Part shown: piece by piece, positions 26,642 to 34,967 of the stretch
Layout: every line of letters starts with the position of its first letter
How positions within the stretch are numbered: the first letter of the stretch is position 1
Program-made: the position numbers and the translations under genes
NCBI RefSeq assembly: GCF_022712195.1
Contig: NZ_JALAGY010000064.1
Coordinates: forward strand, 1-57,842
Direction: 5' to 3'
DNA length: 57,842 nucleotides
Origin: Corynebacterium sp.
Lineage (GTDB): Bacteria; Actinomycetota; Actinomycetes; Mycobacteriales; Mycobacteriaceae
The notes under the pieces: generated by a model
What the model saw: only the letters and a program-made list of their open reading frames with translations
The model's database searches: none
Told to the model about the DNA's origin: nothing

Positions 26642-26674
26642 ACCCCCAGGACACACACGGTGTGGCCTGGGGGT
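26642..26674 (+). terminator. Intrinsic terminator after second tRNA-Arg
   Basis: Stem ACCCCCAGG (26642-26650) with CCTGGGGGT (26666-26674), extended inside by an ACAC/GTGT pairing and followed by TT. It also ends 2 nt before the convergent hydrolase stop codon, so it may serve both strands. Confidence 0.75.
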
Positions 26675-26675
26675 T

Positions 26676-27491
26676 TCACCGTTCCCGGCCGCGGATGAAA
26701 TCGCCGATGACCTCCGGCCACCGGGCCACGTCCTCCGGGGTCCGGGCGGTCACCAGCCGTGAGCCGGGCAGCAGCGCATGCAGTTCCCCTGCGACGGCCA
26801 CCGGGTGAGCGGCGTCACCGGCCCACGCCAGGATGAGTGTCGGTATGCGCCGCTCGCCGAGGACGGCGACACGCGCCCGGGACGGCAGGTCGTTGCCCGC
26901 CGCACCACGGAACACCGTCGGCAGCAGTGACTCCGGGACGTCCGGGAGGGTGAACGGCACCTCCGTGCCACGCGCCGGGGGAGCGGGTTCGGCCCGGGTG
27001 GACTCCGCGTAGGCGGCGAGCCCGTGCTCTTCGACGAACTGCGCCGAACGTTCGTAGACCCCCGCCCGGTCGCCCCGCAGCTCCCAGGCGGTCGGCGGGA
27101 TGCACAGTGTCATGGAGGCGTAGGTGCACCCGTGCCCCGCCGCCGAGGTCAGGATCGTCGCCGCCCCCATGGACTGGCCCACGGCGTGGACGGGGACCCC
27201 GGGCGAGAAGTCGTCGGCGACCTGCTCCAGGTCCCTGGCCAGGGCCGGCCACCGGTACGCCTCGGGGTGGGCGGGGCCCGGCGACCGGCCGTGACCGCGG
27301 GCGTCGTAGCGCAGCACGCGCAGACCGTCCTGACCGGCGGTGAGGTCCAGTCCGAGGGTGACGTCGCGGGCCCGGCTGGACGTCAGCCCGTGGAGCTGGA
27401 CGACAGGGGCGCCGTCGACGGGGCCCCGGACGTCACCGGCGAGACCGGCGAGACCGGCGGATGTGGCGGTGGTGTCGGTTGTGCGACTCAT
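26676..27491 (-). CDS. Alpha/beta hydrolase
   Basis: Cytoplasmic alpha/beta-hydrolase of 271 residues. VVQLHGLTSSR is the oxyanion-hole strand, RYDARGHGRSPGP the typical second landmark, AVGQSMGAATIL carries the nucleophile elbow G-x-S-x-G, and the acid lies near LAWAGDAAHPV. No conserved final His is obvious: VTARTPEDVARWPEV stands where it is expected, which could indicate a divergent active site. The start is ATG 27491; GLAGLAGD near the N-terminus comes from a 9-bp repeat. Confidence 0.85.
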   Translation of the reverse strand: MSRTTDTTATSAGLAGLAGDVRGPVDGAPVVQLHGLTSSRARDVTLGLDLTAGQDGLRVLRYDARGHGRSPGPAHPEAYRWPALARDLEQVADDFSPGVPVHAVGQSMGAATILTSAAGHGCTYASMTLCIPPTAWELRGDRAGVYERSAQFVEEHGLAAYAESTRAEPAPPARGTEVPFTLPDVPESLLPTVFRGAAGNDLPSRARVAVLGERRIPTLILAWAGDAAHPVAVAGELHALLPGSRLVTARTPEDVARWPEVIGDFIRGRER

Positions 27492-27535
27492 GGTGGAAAT
27501 CCGTACGTAATCCCACGGCCCTATCGTCCGTGGGT

Positions 27536-28921
27536 ATGCGACTGACAACTGTAGCCCGTATGGAGCTCCGCGCCGGGCAGGTCCACGTGTACGAACCGAC
27601 CGTCACCGCGTGCCCCGACCCCTGGCCTGCCCCGTGCGGTCGGGGGACGGCGCCCTCCTTCGACCAGGCCAGGCACGCCGCCGCCGGTTCCCGGCCGGGC
27701 AGCTGGATGGCCGTCGCCTTCGTCGTTCCGCCGGTGGGCCGAGCACGCCTCGCCGCGGCGTGGCGTGAGGTGGTGCGGCGCCACGGGACGCTGCGCACGG
27801 TTCTGCGCAGGGACGGTGCGCCCGCCGCCTCCCACACAGCTCCGCAGGTGAGGGTCCACCCCGTGGAGATCAGCGGGGGCCGCTGGGAGCGTGCCGGTGA
27901 GGCAGCGGAGGATCCCCGCGTCGTCCTGCGCCGGGTCTTCGACTCCGCCTGCGGGCCCTTCGGGTCGCCCTCGCACCGGTTGGCCGCCGTCGTCCACGAC
28001 GACGGCTCCTGCACGGCGGTGATCGGCCTGGACCACAGCCACACCGACGCCTGGTCCCTGCTGGTCCTGGTGCGCGACATGCTCACCGCACTCGACGGGG
28101 CAGGGGACCCCGGGGGTCTGCCCCCGGTGCCGTCCTTCGCCGACCACACCCGCGCCCTCGAGGCACTCCCGCCGGCCCCCGCGGAGGTCCGGGCCCGGTG
28201 GAGGGGGATCATGGACCGCGGCAACGGCGGGATGCCCGTCTTCCCGCTGGGCCTCGGCGACATCTCCGAGCCGCGGGACGAGGTCGTCGAGGTCATCGAC
28301 GTCCTCGACGCCGACGGCCTGTCCCGCCTGGAGGACACCGCCGCGCGCCGGGGCGTCCGGCTGCTGCCTCTGGCCGTCAGCGTGCTGACCGGGGTGAACC
28401 GGCAGATGCACGCCGGTGCCCTGCGGGCGGTGTTCCCGGTGCACTCCCGCCGGGGCCCGGCGGACGACCCGGACCGGTGGGCGGGGTCCGTCGGGTGGTT
28501 CATCACCAACTCGGTGCTGGAGTGCGACTCCACCGACCCACAGGACTGTGCCGCGGCGGTGCGGGACGCCGTCGCCCTGGGGGCGTACCCGCTGGAGCCG
28601 CTGCTGCGGCCGTGGGGCGGGATGCCGGCCACCCCGGGCATGTTCGCCCTGTCGTGGCTGGACAACCGGCGGCTGCCGGTGCGGGTGCCGGCCGCGGCCC
28701 GGCCGCAGCATGTGTCGGCGTGGATCCGGACGGACGGTGTGATGGCGTGGTTCGTGCTCAACGACGACGGGATGCACCTGCGGGTGCGTTACCCGGACAC
28801 CCCGTCGGCGGTGGCGAACGTCGGCGGGTGGGCCCGCCGGGTGGCGGAGGGGCTGCGGGAGCTCGGATCACACCACCCCGTTCTCGTAGGCGAAGACCAC
28901 CACCTGGGCACGGTCGCGTAG
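27536..28921 (+). CDS. Condensation-domain (PapA/NRPS-type) acyltransferase-like protein
   Basis: A 461-residue stand-alone condensation-type protein. GLDHSHTDAWSLLVLVRDML carries the HxxxD motif (His-Ser-His-Thr-Asp), and SWLDNRRLPV and VNRQMHA fit the second half. Such proteins make esters or amides, for example PapA acyltransferases of mycobacterial lipids. No NRPS or PKS gene is nearby, so the product is unknown. TATCGT (27522-27527) is 8 nt before the ATG. Its 3' end overlaps the response-regulator gene by 54 nt on the opposite strand. Confidence 0.8.
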   Translation: MRLTTVARMELRAGQVHVYEPTVTACPDPWPAPCGRGTAPSFDQARHAAAGSRPGSWMAVAFVVPPVGRARLAAAWREVVRRHGTLRTVLRRDGAPAASHTAPQVRVHPVEISGGRWERAGEAAEDPRVVLRRVFDSACGPFGSPSHRLAAVVHDDGSCTAVIGLDHSHTDAWSLLVLVRDMLTALDGAGDPGGLPPVPSFADHTRALEALPPAPAEVRARWRGIMDRGNGGMPVFPLGLGDISEPRDEVVEVIDVLDADGLSRLEDTAARRGVRLLPLAVSVLTGVNRQMHAGALRAVFPVHSRRGPADDPDRWAGSVGWFITNSVLECDSTDPQDCAAAVRDAVALGAYPLEPLLRPWGGMPATPGMFALSWLDNRRLPVRVPAAARPQHVSAWIRTDGVMAWFVLNDDGMHLRVRYPDTPSAVANVGGWARRVAEGLRELGSHHPVLVGEDHHLGTVA

Positions 28922-29548
28922 CTGCAGTTTCTGCAGGACGTTGCGCACGTGGGTCTTCACGGTCTCCTCGGAGATGAACAGTGCCCCGGCGATCTCGGCG
29001 TTGGAGCGTCCCGTGGCGATCTGTTCGACGGTCTCGCGTTCCCGCGGTGTCAGTGACGCCAGTGCGGGGGACGCCCGGCGCGGCGGGGTGCGTGGGGAGC
29101 GGGCGACGGCGTCGGCGATGAGCCGGCGGGTCACCGTCGGTGCGAGCAGGGCCTCGCCGGTGACGGACAGCCGGACGGCGCGGGCCAGTTCGTCGGCGGG
29201 GGCGTCCTTGAGCAGGAACCCGGAGCAGCCGATGCGCAGGGCCTCGTAGACGTAGTCGTCGAGGTCGAAGGTGGTGAGCATGATGATGCGCGGGGCGGGG
29301 TCCAGCCCGAGTGACAGGATGCGTCGGGCGGCCTCGAGTCCGTCCATCACCGGCATGCGGACGTCCATGAACACCACGTCGGGGCGCAGTCGGGGGACCT
29401 GTTCCACGGCCAGGGCGCCGTCGGCGGCGTCACCGACGACGGTGATGCCCTCGCGGGCGTTGAGCAGGGCGGCGAATCCCTGGCGCACCATCGCCTGGTC
29501 GTCGACGATGAACACCGTGGTGTCGGGGCCTTCCGGGTGGTCGGTCAT
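28868..29548 (-). CDS. Two-component response regulator, NarL/LuxR family
   Basis: A 226-residue regulator: receiver domain with acidic pair in IVDDQAMVRQG, phosphoacceptor Asp in VVFMDVRMPVMDGLEA, Lys in FLLKDAPADEL, then a LuxR helix-turn-helix LTPRERETVEQIATGRSNAEIA and EETVKTHVRNVLQKL. It follows its kinase immediately (GTG alternative start at 29557 is 1 nt past the kinase stop). Nearby exported-protein genes at 30869-34963, divergent from the pair, are candidate targets; this is inference. Confidence 0.93.
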   Translation of the reverse strand: MTDHPEGPDTTVFIVDDQAMVRQGFAALLNAREGITVVGDAADGALAVEQVPRLRPDVVFMDVRMPVMDGLEAARRILSLGLDPAPRIIMLTTFDLDDYVYEALRIGCSGFLLKDAPADELARAVRLSVTGEALLAPTVTRRLIADAVARSPRTPPRRASPALASLTPRERETVEQIATGRSNAEIAGALFISEETVKTHVRNVLQKLQLRDRAQVVVFAYENGVV

Positions 29549-29558
29549 GACGGTCACG

Positions 29559-30755
29559 TTACCGGGTGGGCACCGGGACCCCCGCGGTGACGGTGAACCC
29601 GCCGTCCGCGGCGGGCAGGGCGGTGAAGGTGCCGCCGACGGCGCGTACCCGGGCGGACATGCCCTGGATGCCCGCCCCGCCGCTGTGTTCCGGGGGGACG
29701 ATGGCGCCGTCGGCGGCCGGGCCGTTGTCGACGGTGAGCGTGACCCAGCCGTCCTCGACCGTGAGGTCGACGAGCACTGCGCCGCCGGGGGCGTGGCGTG
29801 AGGCGTTGGACAGGGACTCCTGGAGCACCCGGTGCAGGACCACCCCGGTGGTGTCGTCGAGGGTGGACTGTGCGAGTTCGAGGGTCTGCGGCGACCAGCT
29901 CACGTCCACCCCGGCCCGTCGTGCGGCCTGCAGTGTCGGGCCGATCTGGCCGGTGCCGACCGGGGTGGTGGCGCCGGACTCGGCGTCGCTGCGCAGGACG
30001 CCGAGCAGTTCGCGCACCTGGTTGAGTGCCTCGCGGGCGGTGTCGGACAGGGAGTCGAACTCCGCGTGGATCGCCGGGGTCACCCCCTGCAGCCGGTAGG
30101 GGGCGGACTGGGCCTGCACCACGATCATCGACATCTGGTGGGCGACCACGTCGTGCAGGTCGCGGGCCAGCCGGTTGCGTTCCTCCGCCATCACCCGCAG
30201 CTCGGACTGTTCGCTGGTGCGGTGCTCCTCGCGGCGCAGGTCCCGCTGTGACGCCAGCAGCCAGCGCAGCAGCAGGAACACCAGGGTCCACACCAGGGTG
30301 CCCACGATCCACCCGACGACGACCTCGCCGGGGTTGGTGAGCATCAGCAGCAGGGTGCCGGCGACGGCGGTGACCACGGCGTCGCGGGAGCCGCGCAGCA
30401 CCACCGCCGCCAGGGTGAACGCCAGGGCCAGGTGGAAGGGCACCGGCCAGCCGAGCATGAACTGTGTCTCGTGGCGCAGCGGCACACTCACCAGGCACGC
30501 CAGCGCCACCATCAGCCACGACGGCCAGGGGCGCCACAGCGACGCCAGGACCGGCCACGTGCCGACCACCGCCAGCAGCGGCACGATCGCGGGGTGCAGT
30601 GCGTGGGTCACGAAGTAGGTCGGCCACGCGGTGGCGAACAGGACCGTGGTGAACACCAGCACCAGGGCCAGCAGGAACGGTGGCACGCCGGCCTGTGCCG
30701 CGGTGCGGTCCAGGGCGCCGCGGATCGGGGCGGGCAGGGGTGGTGTGCGTCTCAT
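29559..30755 (-). CDS. Two-component sensor histidine kinase (HPK7 type)
   Basis: A 398-residue membrane kinase with about five N-terminal hydrophobic segments (residues about 20-150) and no large external sensor loop. The dimerisation helix carries the phospho-His in RNRLARDLHDVVAHQMSMI, and the ATPase domain shows VLQESLSNASRHAP (N box), VDNGPAADG and GGAGIQGMSARVRAVGG. This fits LiaS/DesK-like kinases paired with LuxR regulators, often sensing envelope stress. The ATG at 30755 was chosen over an upstream extension. Confidence 0.92.
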   Translation of the reverse strand: MRRTPPLPAPIRGALDRTAAQAGVPPFLLALVLVFTTVLFATAWPTYFVTHALHPAIVPLLAVVGTWPVLASLWRPWPSWLMVALACLVSVPLRHETQFMLGWPVPFHLALAFTLAAVVLRGSRDAVVTAVAGTLLLMLTNPGEVVVGWIVGTLVWTLVFLLLRWLLASQRDLRREEHRTSEQSELRVMAEERNRLARDLHDVVAHQMSMIVVQAQSAPYRLQGVTPAIHAEFDSLSDTAREALNQVRELLGVLRSDAESGATTPVGTGQIGPTLQAARRAGVDVSWSPQTLELAQSTLDDTTGVVLHRVLQESLSNASRHAPGGAVLVDLTVEDGWVTLTVDNGPAADGAIVPPEHSGGAGIQGMSARVRAVGGTFTALPAADGGFTVTAGVPVPTR

Positions 30756-30868
30756 GGGTGTGACGCTAGTCGGCCCGCAGGTGACCCGGATCCCCCTGGA
30801 GAGTGAGATCGGCATTCACCCGGCAGGGGGATCCCGGCGGTGGCCGCCGGTTCCTAGCGTTCCGGACC

Positions 30869-31408
30869 ATGAGACGCCGAATCCTCCTCCCCGCCCTCCT
30901 CGTGTCCGTCGCCGCGGCCGCGCTGACCGTCCCGCCCGTCGGGTCGGCGGCCGAGCCGGCCCGTGTCCCGCACCCCGTCGGGGCGGTGGCGGCGGCGGAG
31001 GCACTCGCGGCCGACCCGGCCGGCGGATCGTCCGGCACGGTCACCTTCCCCGCCGAACTCCCCGCCGAACTCGTCGCCGAGCTGGGCTACCGGCCGGGCA
31101 CGCGGGACGGGCACCCCGTGAACCCGGACGGGGACTGCTCGTCCCCGGTGCCCCTGCCGGCGTCCTTCGAGCCGGCGTGCATGACCCACGACCTGGGCTA
31201 CGACCTGCTGCGGGTCGCCGACCGCACCGGGGAGACGATCCCGCCGAGGCTGCGGCGTGGACTGGACCGGCGGATGGCGGAGCGGATGCGGGAGTCCTGC
31301 AGCGACGACGCCTGCCGGGTGATGGCCCGGGCCGCCCACGCCGCCGTCGCGGTGAACACCCTGCGCCAGCACGACGGCGCCCCGGTGGAGGAGTGGTTCC
31401 CGTGGTGA
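30869..31408 (+). CDS. Secreted prokaryotic phospholipase A2
   Basis: A 179-residue exported protein: a signal peptide of about 28 residues (MRRRILLPALLVSVAAAALT...) with an AxA-like GSAAEPA cleavage region. The PLA2 catalytic core reads CMTHDLGYDLLR with the His-Asp pair, preceded by NPDGDCSSPVPLP and followed by CSDDACRVMARA, giving cysteines for two disulfides. Prokaryotic PLA2s hydrolyse the sn-2 ester of phospholipids outside the cell. TAGCGT (30855-30860) is 8 nt before the ATG. Its stop overlaps the next gene (TGATG). Confidence 0.85.
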   Translation: MRRRILLPALLVSVAAAALTVPPVGSAAEPARVPHPVGAVAAAEALAADPAGGSSGTVTFPAELPAELVAELGYRPGTRDGHPVNPDGDCSSPVPLPASFEPACMTHDLGYDLLRVADRTGETIPPRLRRGLDRRMAERMRESCSDDACRVMARAAHAAVAVNTLRQHDGAPVEEWFPW

Positions 31409-32322
31409 TGCAGCAGGACGCGCCGCAGATCCCGCACCGGGTGCGCACGCCGCCGCCCACGCCCCGTGCGTCCCGACGGTGGGTGGTGGTCCTCCTCGCG
31501 CTCATCCTGTGGCAGGTGGCCGGGCCGGCGGCCGGTGCGGTGTGGTGGGTCTTCGACGAGGGGCCGCTGATGCAGCACCCCCGCGACGTGCTCACCGAAC
31601 CCTCGCCGGTCGGCGCGGTACGCGTCTACGGCGACCATGCCGGGCAGGACGCCGGCCGCGCCGCGCGGGAGACCGTCGACGACCTCGTCGCCGCGGGCGG
31701 TCTGGCCCGGGACGTGGTGGTGGTCGCCCTGCCGACCGGCTCCGGGTGGGTCGACCCCGGGCAGGTCGAGGCGGTGGAGGACTGGGCCGGCGGCGACGTG
31801 GCCACCGTGTCCGTCCGCTACGCGCACACCCCCTCGGCCGTGGCGTACCTGATGCGCCCGGAACTGGCGGAGGACTCGGCGGCCGCGCTGCTGCAGGAGG
31901 TCGTCGACCGGGTCGCCGGGCTGCCGGAGGACCGCCGCCCTGACGTGGTGGTGCAGGGGCAGAGTCTCGGGGTGGCGGCCGGTGTCGCCGCGGTGGGCAG
32001 GGTCGGGGAGTCCGGTGGCGGGGCGCCGGTGGCCGCGCAGCTGTGGCAGGGACGTCCCGGGACGGTGGACGCCCCGGCCGCCGACCGGTGCACCGTCGAC
32101 ATGGTCAACGACGACGACCCGGTGGCGAAACTGCACCCGCGTCTCGCCGTCGACCCGCTGGCGGCCGTCGGGGTGCTGGCGGACCTGCCGGGCTCGGCGT
32201 CCTCCACCCCGGGGACCCGGCACAGCTACCGGCCCGTCCTCCCGCCGGCGGAGTGCCTTACACTGAACGGCAACCGAGAAGTTCACGGAAAGTACGGAAA
32301 GTTCGGACAGTACGGACAGTAA
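31408..32322 (+). CDS. PF10081-type alpha/beta-hydrolase, one TM segment
   Basis: A 304-residue membrane-anchored hydrolase. A single hydrophobic segment (RWVVVLLALILWQVAGPAAG) precedes a domain with RVYGDHAGQDAGRAARETV, ALPTGSGWVDPGQVEAVEDW and TVSVRYAHTPSAVAYLM, strongly resembling PF10081 hydrolases (shown in pieces). The nucleophile elbow is GQSLG; a late His in GTRHSYRP may complete the triad. Most relatives have a multi-helix N-terminal domain, which is absent here. The last residues, GKYGKFGQYGQ, are encoded by a 9-nt repeat. It is coupled to the PLA2 gene by TGATG. Confidence 0.8.
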   Translation: MQQDAPQIPHRVRTPPPTPRASRRWVVVLLALILWQVAGPAAGAVWWVFDEGPLMQHPRDVLTEPSPVGAVRVYGDHAGQDAGRAARETVDDLVAAGGLARDVVVVALPTGSGWVDPGQVEAVEDWAGGDVATVSVRYAHTPSAVAYLMRPELAEDSAAALLQEVVDRVAGLPEDRRPDVVVQGQSLGVAAGVAAVGRVGESGGGAPVAAQLWQGRPGTVDAPAADRCTVDMVNDDDPVAKLHPRLAVDPLAAVGVLADLPGSASSTPGTRHSYRPVLPPAECLTLNGNREVHGKYGKFGQYGQ

Positions 32323-32325
32323 GGG
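32259..32325 (+). repeat. 9-nt tandem repeat and possible internal promoter
   Basis: Units of the form (A/C)AGT(A/T)CGGA repeat about five times from 32281 to 32325 with some variation, covering the last codons and stop of the PF10081 gene. A TACACT -10-like box at 32259-32264 lies just upstream, so the repeat could sit in the 5' UTR of the following gene, whose ATG is at 32333. Confidence 0.6.
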
Positions 32326-32332
32326 GCTGACG

Positions 32333-33034
32333 ATGGCTGAGAACGACGGATGGGGACGCCCGGGCACCACGGGTGACGACGACTCCACCCGGGAGTTCCG
32401 TCCCGCCCCCGGCCCCGGGAACCCCTACCCGCAGTGGGGCCAGGCCGCCGGCGGACAACCGGACTGGGGGACGCCACCCGCCCAGCCTGACCAGACCGGC
32501 CAGCGCCGTGGGCGCGGTGCCGGCCCGGTTCTGCTGGTCCTGGTCCCGGTGCTGATCATCGTCTTCGTCGCCGCCCTGCTCATCTGGAAGTGGGACGACC
32601 TCTTCGGCTCCGACGGTGACAGCGGCGCCGCCGGTCCGACGATCACCAGCCAGGCACCGCCGCCCACCGGGGAGCCGAGCGACGGCCCGTCCACCACGGA
32701 GGCGCCCCCGGAGACGGGGGCGGCACGTCCCGACCGTCCGGACCTGCCCGCCGGCGCCGAACCGGTGAACGCCGCCGCCCGCGCCAACGAACCCACCGGC
32801 GACTTCAACTCGGTCTACAAGTCCCCGCCCGCCGGCGACAACTACACCAGTGACGAGTTCGCTGAGGCCGTCCGCGACGCCTTCGTCGAGGCCTACCTCG
32901 ACAACCGGGAGACCGACCAGACCCTCGACGTGCGCAGCCCCGTCACCGGCGACAGCTACCGGATGACCTGCACCGACGAGGGAAGCTACGTCCACTGCAC
33001 AGGAGGAAACAACGCGAATGTCTACATTGCCTGA
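32333..33034 (+). CDS. Single-pass membrane protein of unknown function
   Basis: A 233-residue protein: a Gly/Pro-rich cytoplasmic N-terminus of about 63 residues, one strong transmembrane helix (GPVLLVLVPVLIIVFVAALL, about 64-83), a Pro/Thr-rich linker and a small external domain. That domain includes NYTSDEFAEAVRDAFVEAYL and CTDEGSYVHCTGG with two cysteines, likely a disulfide. Topology resembles many actinobacterial cell-envelope proteins (DUF4190-like plan), but I do not recognise the family. AAGGGG precedes the ATG. It overlaps the next gene by 17 nt. Confidence 0.7.
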   Translation: MAENDGWGRPGTTGDDDSTREFRPAPGPGNPYPQWGQAAGGQPDWGTPPAQPDQTGQRRGRGAGPVLLVLVPVLIIVFVAALLIWKWDDLFGSDGDSGAAGPTITSQAPPPTGEPSDGPSTTEAPPETGAARPDRPDLPAGAEPVNAAARANEPTGDFNSVYKSPPAGDNYTSDEFAEAVRDAFVEAYLDNRETDQTLDVRSPVTGDSYRMTCTDEGSYVHCTGGNNANVYIA

Positions 33035-33959
33035 CCGGACCGGGCGCGCAGCGACCCTGACATCCCTGACTTCCCTGGCTGCAGCCGTGATGCTGCTCAC
33101 CGGGTGCGTCATCGGCGACGTCGACCGGTCCGCCGAATCCGCGGCCGACACCCCGTCCGGCACCCCGGTGGCAGACGGCACCGCACCGGCCCCGACCACT
33201 GCGGCCCCGACCACCGCGGCCACTCCGGCCACAGACGCCGCACACGGCCCCGGCATCGACGTCGCCGAGAGCGGCGGCAGCGCCGGAGTCGCACTGCTCG
33301 ACGACGGGGAACTGCGCACCGGCGGCTCACTGTCGAACCTCACCGACGCCGCCTGGTCCACCAGCAAGGTGCCGCTGTCCGTCGCCGCGCTGACGGCATC
33401 GCCCGGCGACGAGCAGATCGCCGGGCAGGTCCGTCAGGCGATCACCGTGTCCGACAACGCCGCCGCCGACGCACTCTGGGCCTCGCTCGGGGACCCGGGA
33501 CAGGCCGCGGCCGCCGTACAGGACGTCCTGCGCGCCGGGGGAGACACGACCACCACCGTGCCCGCCGAGAAGAGGCGCGCGGAGTTCAGCGCCTACGGGC
33601 AGACCACCTGGGCCCTCGACGACCAGGTCACCTTCGCCGCCGGCCTGCGCTGCATCCCCGGTGCGGCCCCCGTGCTCGACGCGATGGGGCAGGTCAGTCC
33701 CGACCAGTCGTCCGGGCTCGGACAGTTCGACGGGGCCCGCTTCAAGGGCGGGTGGGGTCCCGGTGAGGACGGCACCTACCTGCTCCGTCAGTTCGGTCTG
33801 GTCACCGCGCAGGACGGCACGACGGTGCCCGTCGCCGTCGCCGCCACCGCCACCGACGGCACCTACGAGTCGGCGCAGCAGGTGCTCGACGAGGCCGTCG
33901 CGTCGGTGCGCGACACCGTCACCGGTGCTCACGGCGGGGCGGCGGACGGCGACTGCTGA
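33018..33959 (+). CDS. Lipoprotein with beta-lactamase/DD-peptidase-like fold (paralogue 1)
   Basis: A 313-residue lipoprotein (lipobox LLTGC, Cys about residue 30) with a Thr/Ala/Pro linker and a serine-hydrolase-like domain. The three active-site motifs of the penicillin-recognising superfamily are visible: S-x-x-K in STSKVPLS (about residues 114-121), SDN in TVSDNAAAD, and KGG in FKGGWG. No class A omega-loop Glu is apparent, so beta-lactamase activity is unlikely; a peptidoglycan-related or ligand-binding role is inferred. The neighbour at 33992 is a clear paralogue. Confidence 0.78.
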   Translation: MSTLPDRTGRAATLTSLTSLAAAVMLLTGCVIGDVDRSAESAADTPSGTPVADGTAPAPTTAAPTTAATPATDAAHGPGIDVAESGGSAGVALLDDGELRTGGSLSNLTDAAWSTSKVPLSVAALTASPGDEQIAGQVRQAITVSDNAAADALWASLGDPGQAAAAVQDVLRAGGDTTTTVPAEKRRAEFSAYGQTTWALDDQVTFAAGLRCIPGAAPVLDAMGQVSPDQSSGLGQFDGARFKGGWGPGEDGTYLLRQFGLVTAQDGTTVPVAVAATATDGTYESAQQVLDEAVASVRDTVTGAHGGAADGDC

Positions 33960-33991
33960 CTTCGCCGCGCCGTGGGCTAGTGTCGGTGGTC

Positions 33992-34963
33992 GTGGTACGC
34001 AGGAGAACAACGGGAACGCATCACCGGGCGGCGGAGGTGCAGACGAACCAGCGCAATCTGTGGGTCGTCGGTGCACTGCTGCTCGCCATCCTCAGCGTGG
34101 CGGTGTTCCTCAACGGACTCTCCGCCGACGACGGTGACGAGGCGGAACGTAACCGACGTGCCCTCGAACAGGACGTCGCCGCCTCGTCGGTGCCGACCTC
34201 CGAGGAGGAGGCGGAGAACATCCGCGTCGCGCTCGCCGGAGTCGTCGAGGAGGTCTCCGGGGAGTTCGGGGTCACCGCCGGGGCGACGATGCGCGCCGGC
34301 GGCGGGATCGTCCACGTCGGTGAGCTGCAGGACGCCCCGGCACTGTCGTCGATCAAGGTGCCGGTGTCCGTCGCCGCGGTGCAGAAGAGCCTGCGGGACG
34401 GCCAGCCGGTGGAGGACCTGGTCCCGGACATCGACCAGGCTATCACCGTCTCCGACAACGACGCCGCCCTGCGGCTCTGGCAGACCCTCGGCAACGACGA
34501 CGAGGCCGCCGGCGAACTCGGCGCCGTCCTGGGCCAGGGCGGCGACCCGACGGACACCACCGTGGACTGGAGCCGAGACGACTACGAGGGTTTCGGGGAC
34601 ATCGCCTGGACCCTCGACCACCAGACCATCTTCGCCAACCGGATGGCCTGCGTGCTCGGCTCCGAGCAGGCGCTCGACGCGATGGGGCGCCTCACCGAGG
34701 AGCACAGCACCGGCCTCGCCCAACTCGAGGGCGCCCGGGTGAAGGGCGGCTGGGGCGACACCGCCGACGACAGCTTCATCCTTCGCGAGTTCGGGCTCGT
34801 CGGCCCCGTCGGCGCGCAGGTGCCCGTCGCTGTCGCCGTGATCCCCGAGGACGGCAGCGAGGAGACCGCCCGTGCCGCCGTCAGCGAGATGGCCCGGCGG
34901 ATCGCCCCGCTGGTCGACGAGGCGTCCGCCAACGGTGGCGCCGCCGAGTGCCAGGCGGGCTAG
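33992..34963 (+). CDS. Membrane-anchored beta-lactamase/DD-peptidase-like protein (paralogue 2)
   Basis: A 323-residue homologue of the preceding gene, anchored by one N-terminal helix (LWVVGALLLAILSVAVFLNG) instead of a lipid. It keeps S-x-x-K (SSIKVPVSVAAV), SDN (TVSDNDAALRLW) and KGG (VKGGWG), with similar spacing. Three in-frame GTGs (33980, 33986, 33992) are possible starts; I favour 33992 because TAGTGT (33978-33983) is 8 nt upstream. An E/A-rich region after the TM helix may form a coiled coil. The tandem arrangement suggests duplication; enzymatic activity is unproven. Confidence 0.75.
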   Translation: MVRRRTTGTHHRAAEVQTNQRNLWVVGALLLAILSVAVFLNGLSADDGDEAERNRRALEQDVAASSVPTSEEEAENIRVALAGVVEEVSGEFGVTAGATMRAGGGIVHVGELQDAPALSSIKVPVSVAAVQKSLRDGQPVEDLVPDIDQAITVSDNDAALRLWQTLGNDDEAAGELGAVLGQGGDPTDTTVDWSRDDYEGFGDIAWTLDHQTIFANRMACVLGSEQALDAMGRLTEEHSTGLAQLEGARVKGGWGDTADDSFILREFGLVGPVGAQVPVAVAVIPEDGSEETARAAVSEMARRIAPLVDEASANGGAAECQAG

Positions 34964-34967
34964 AACA

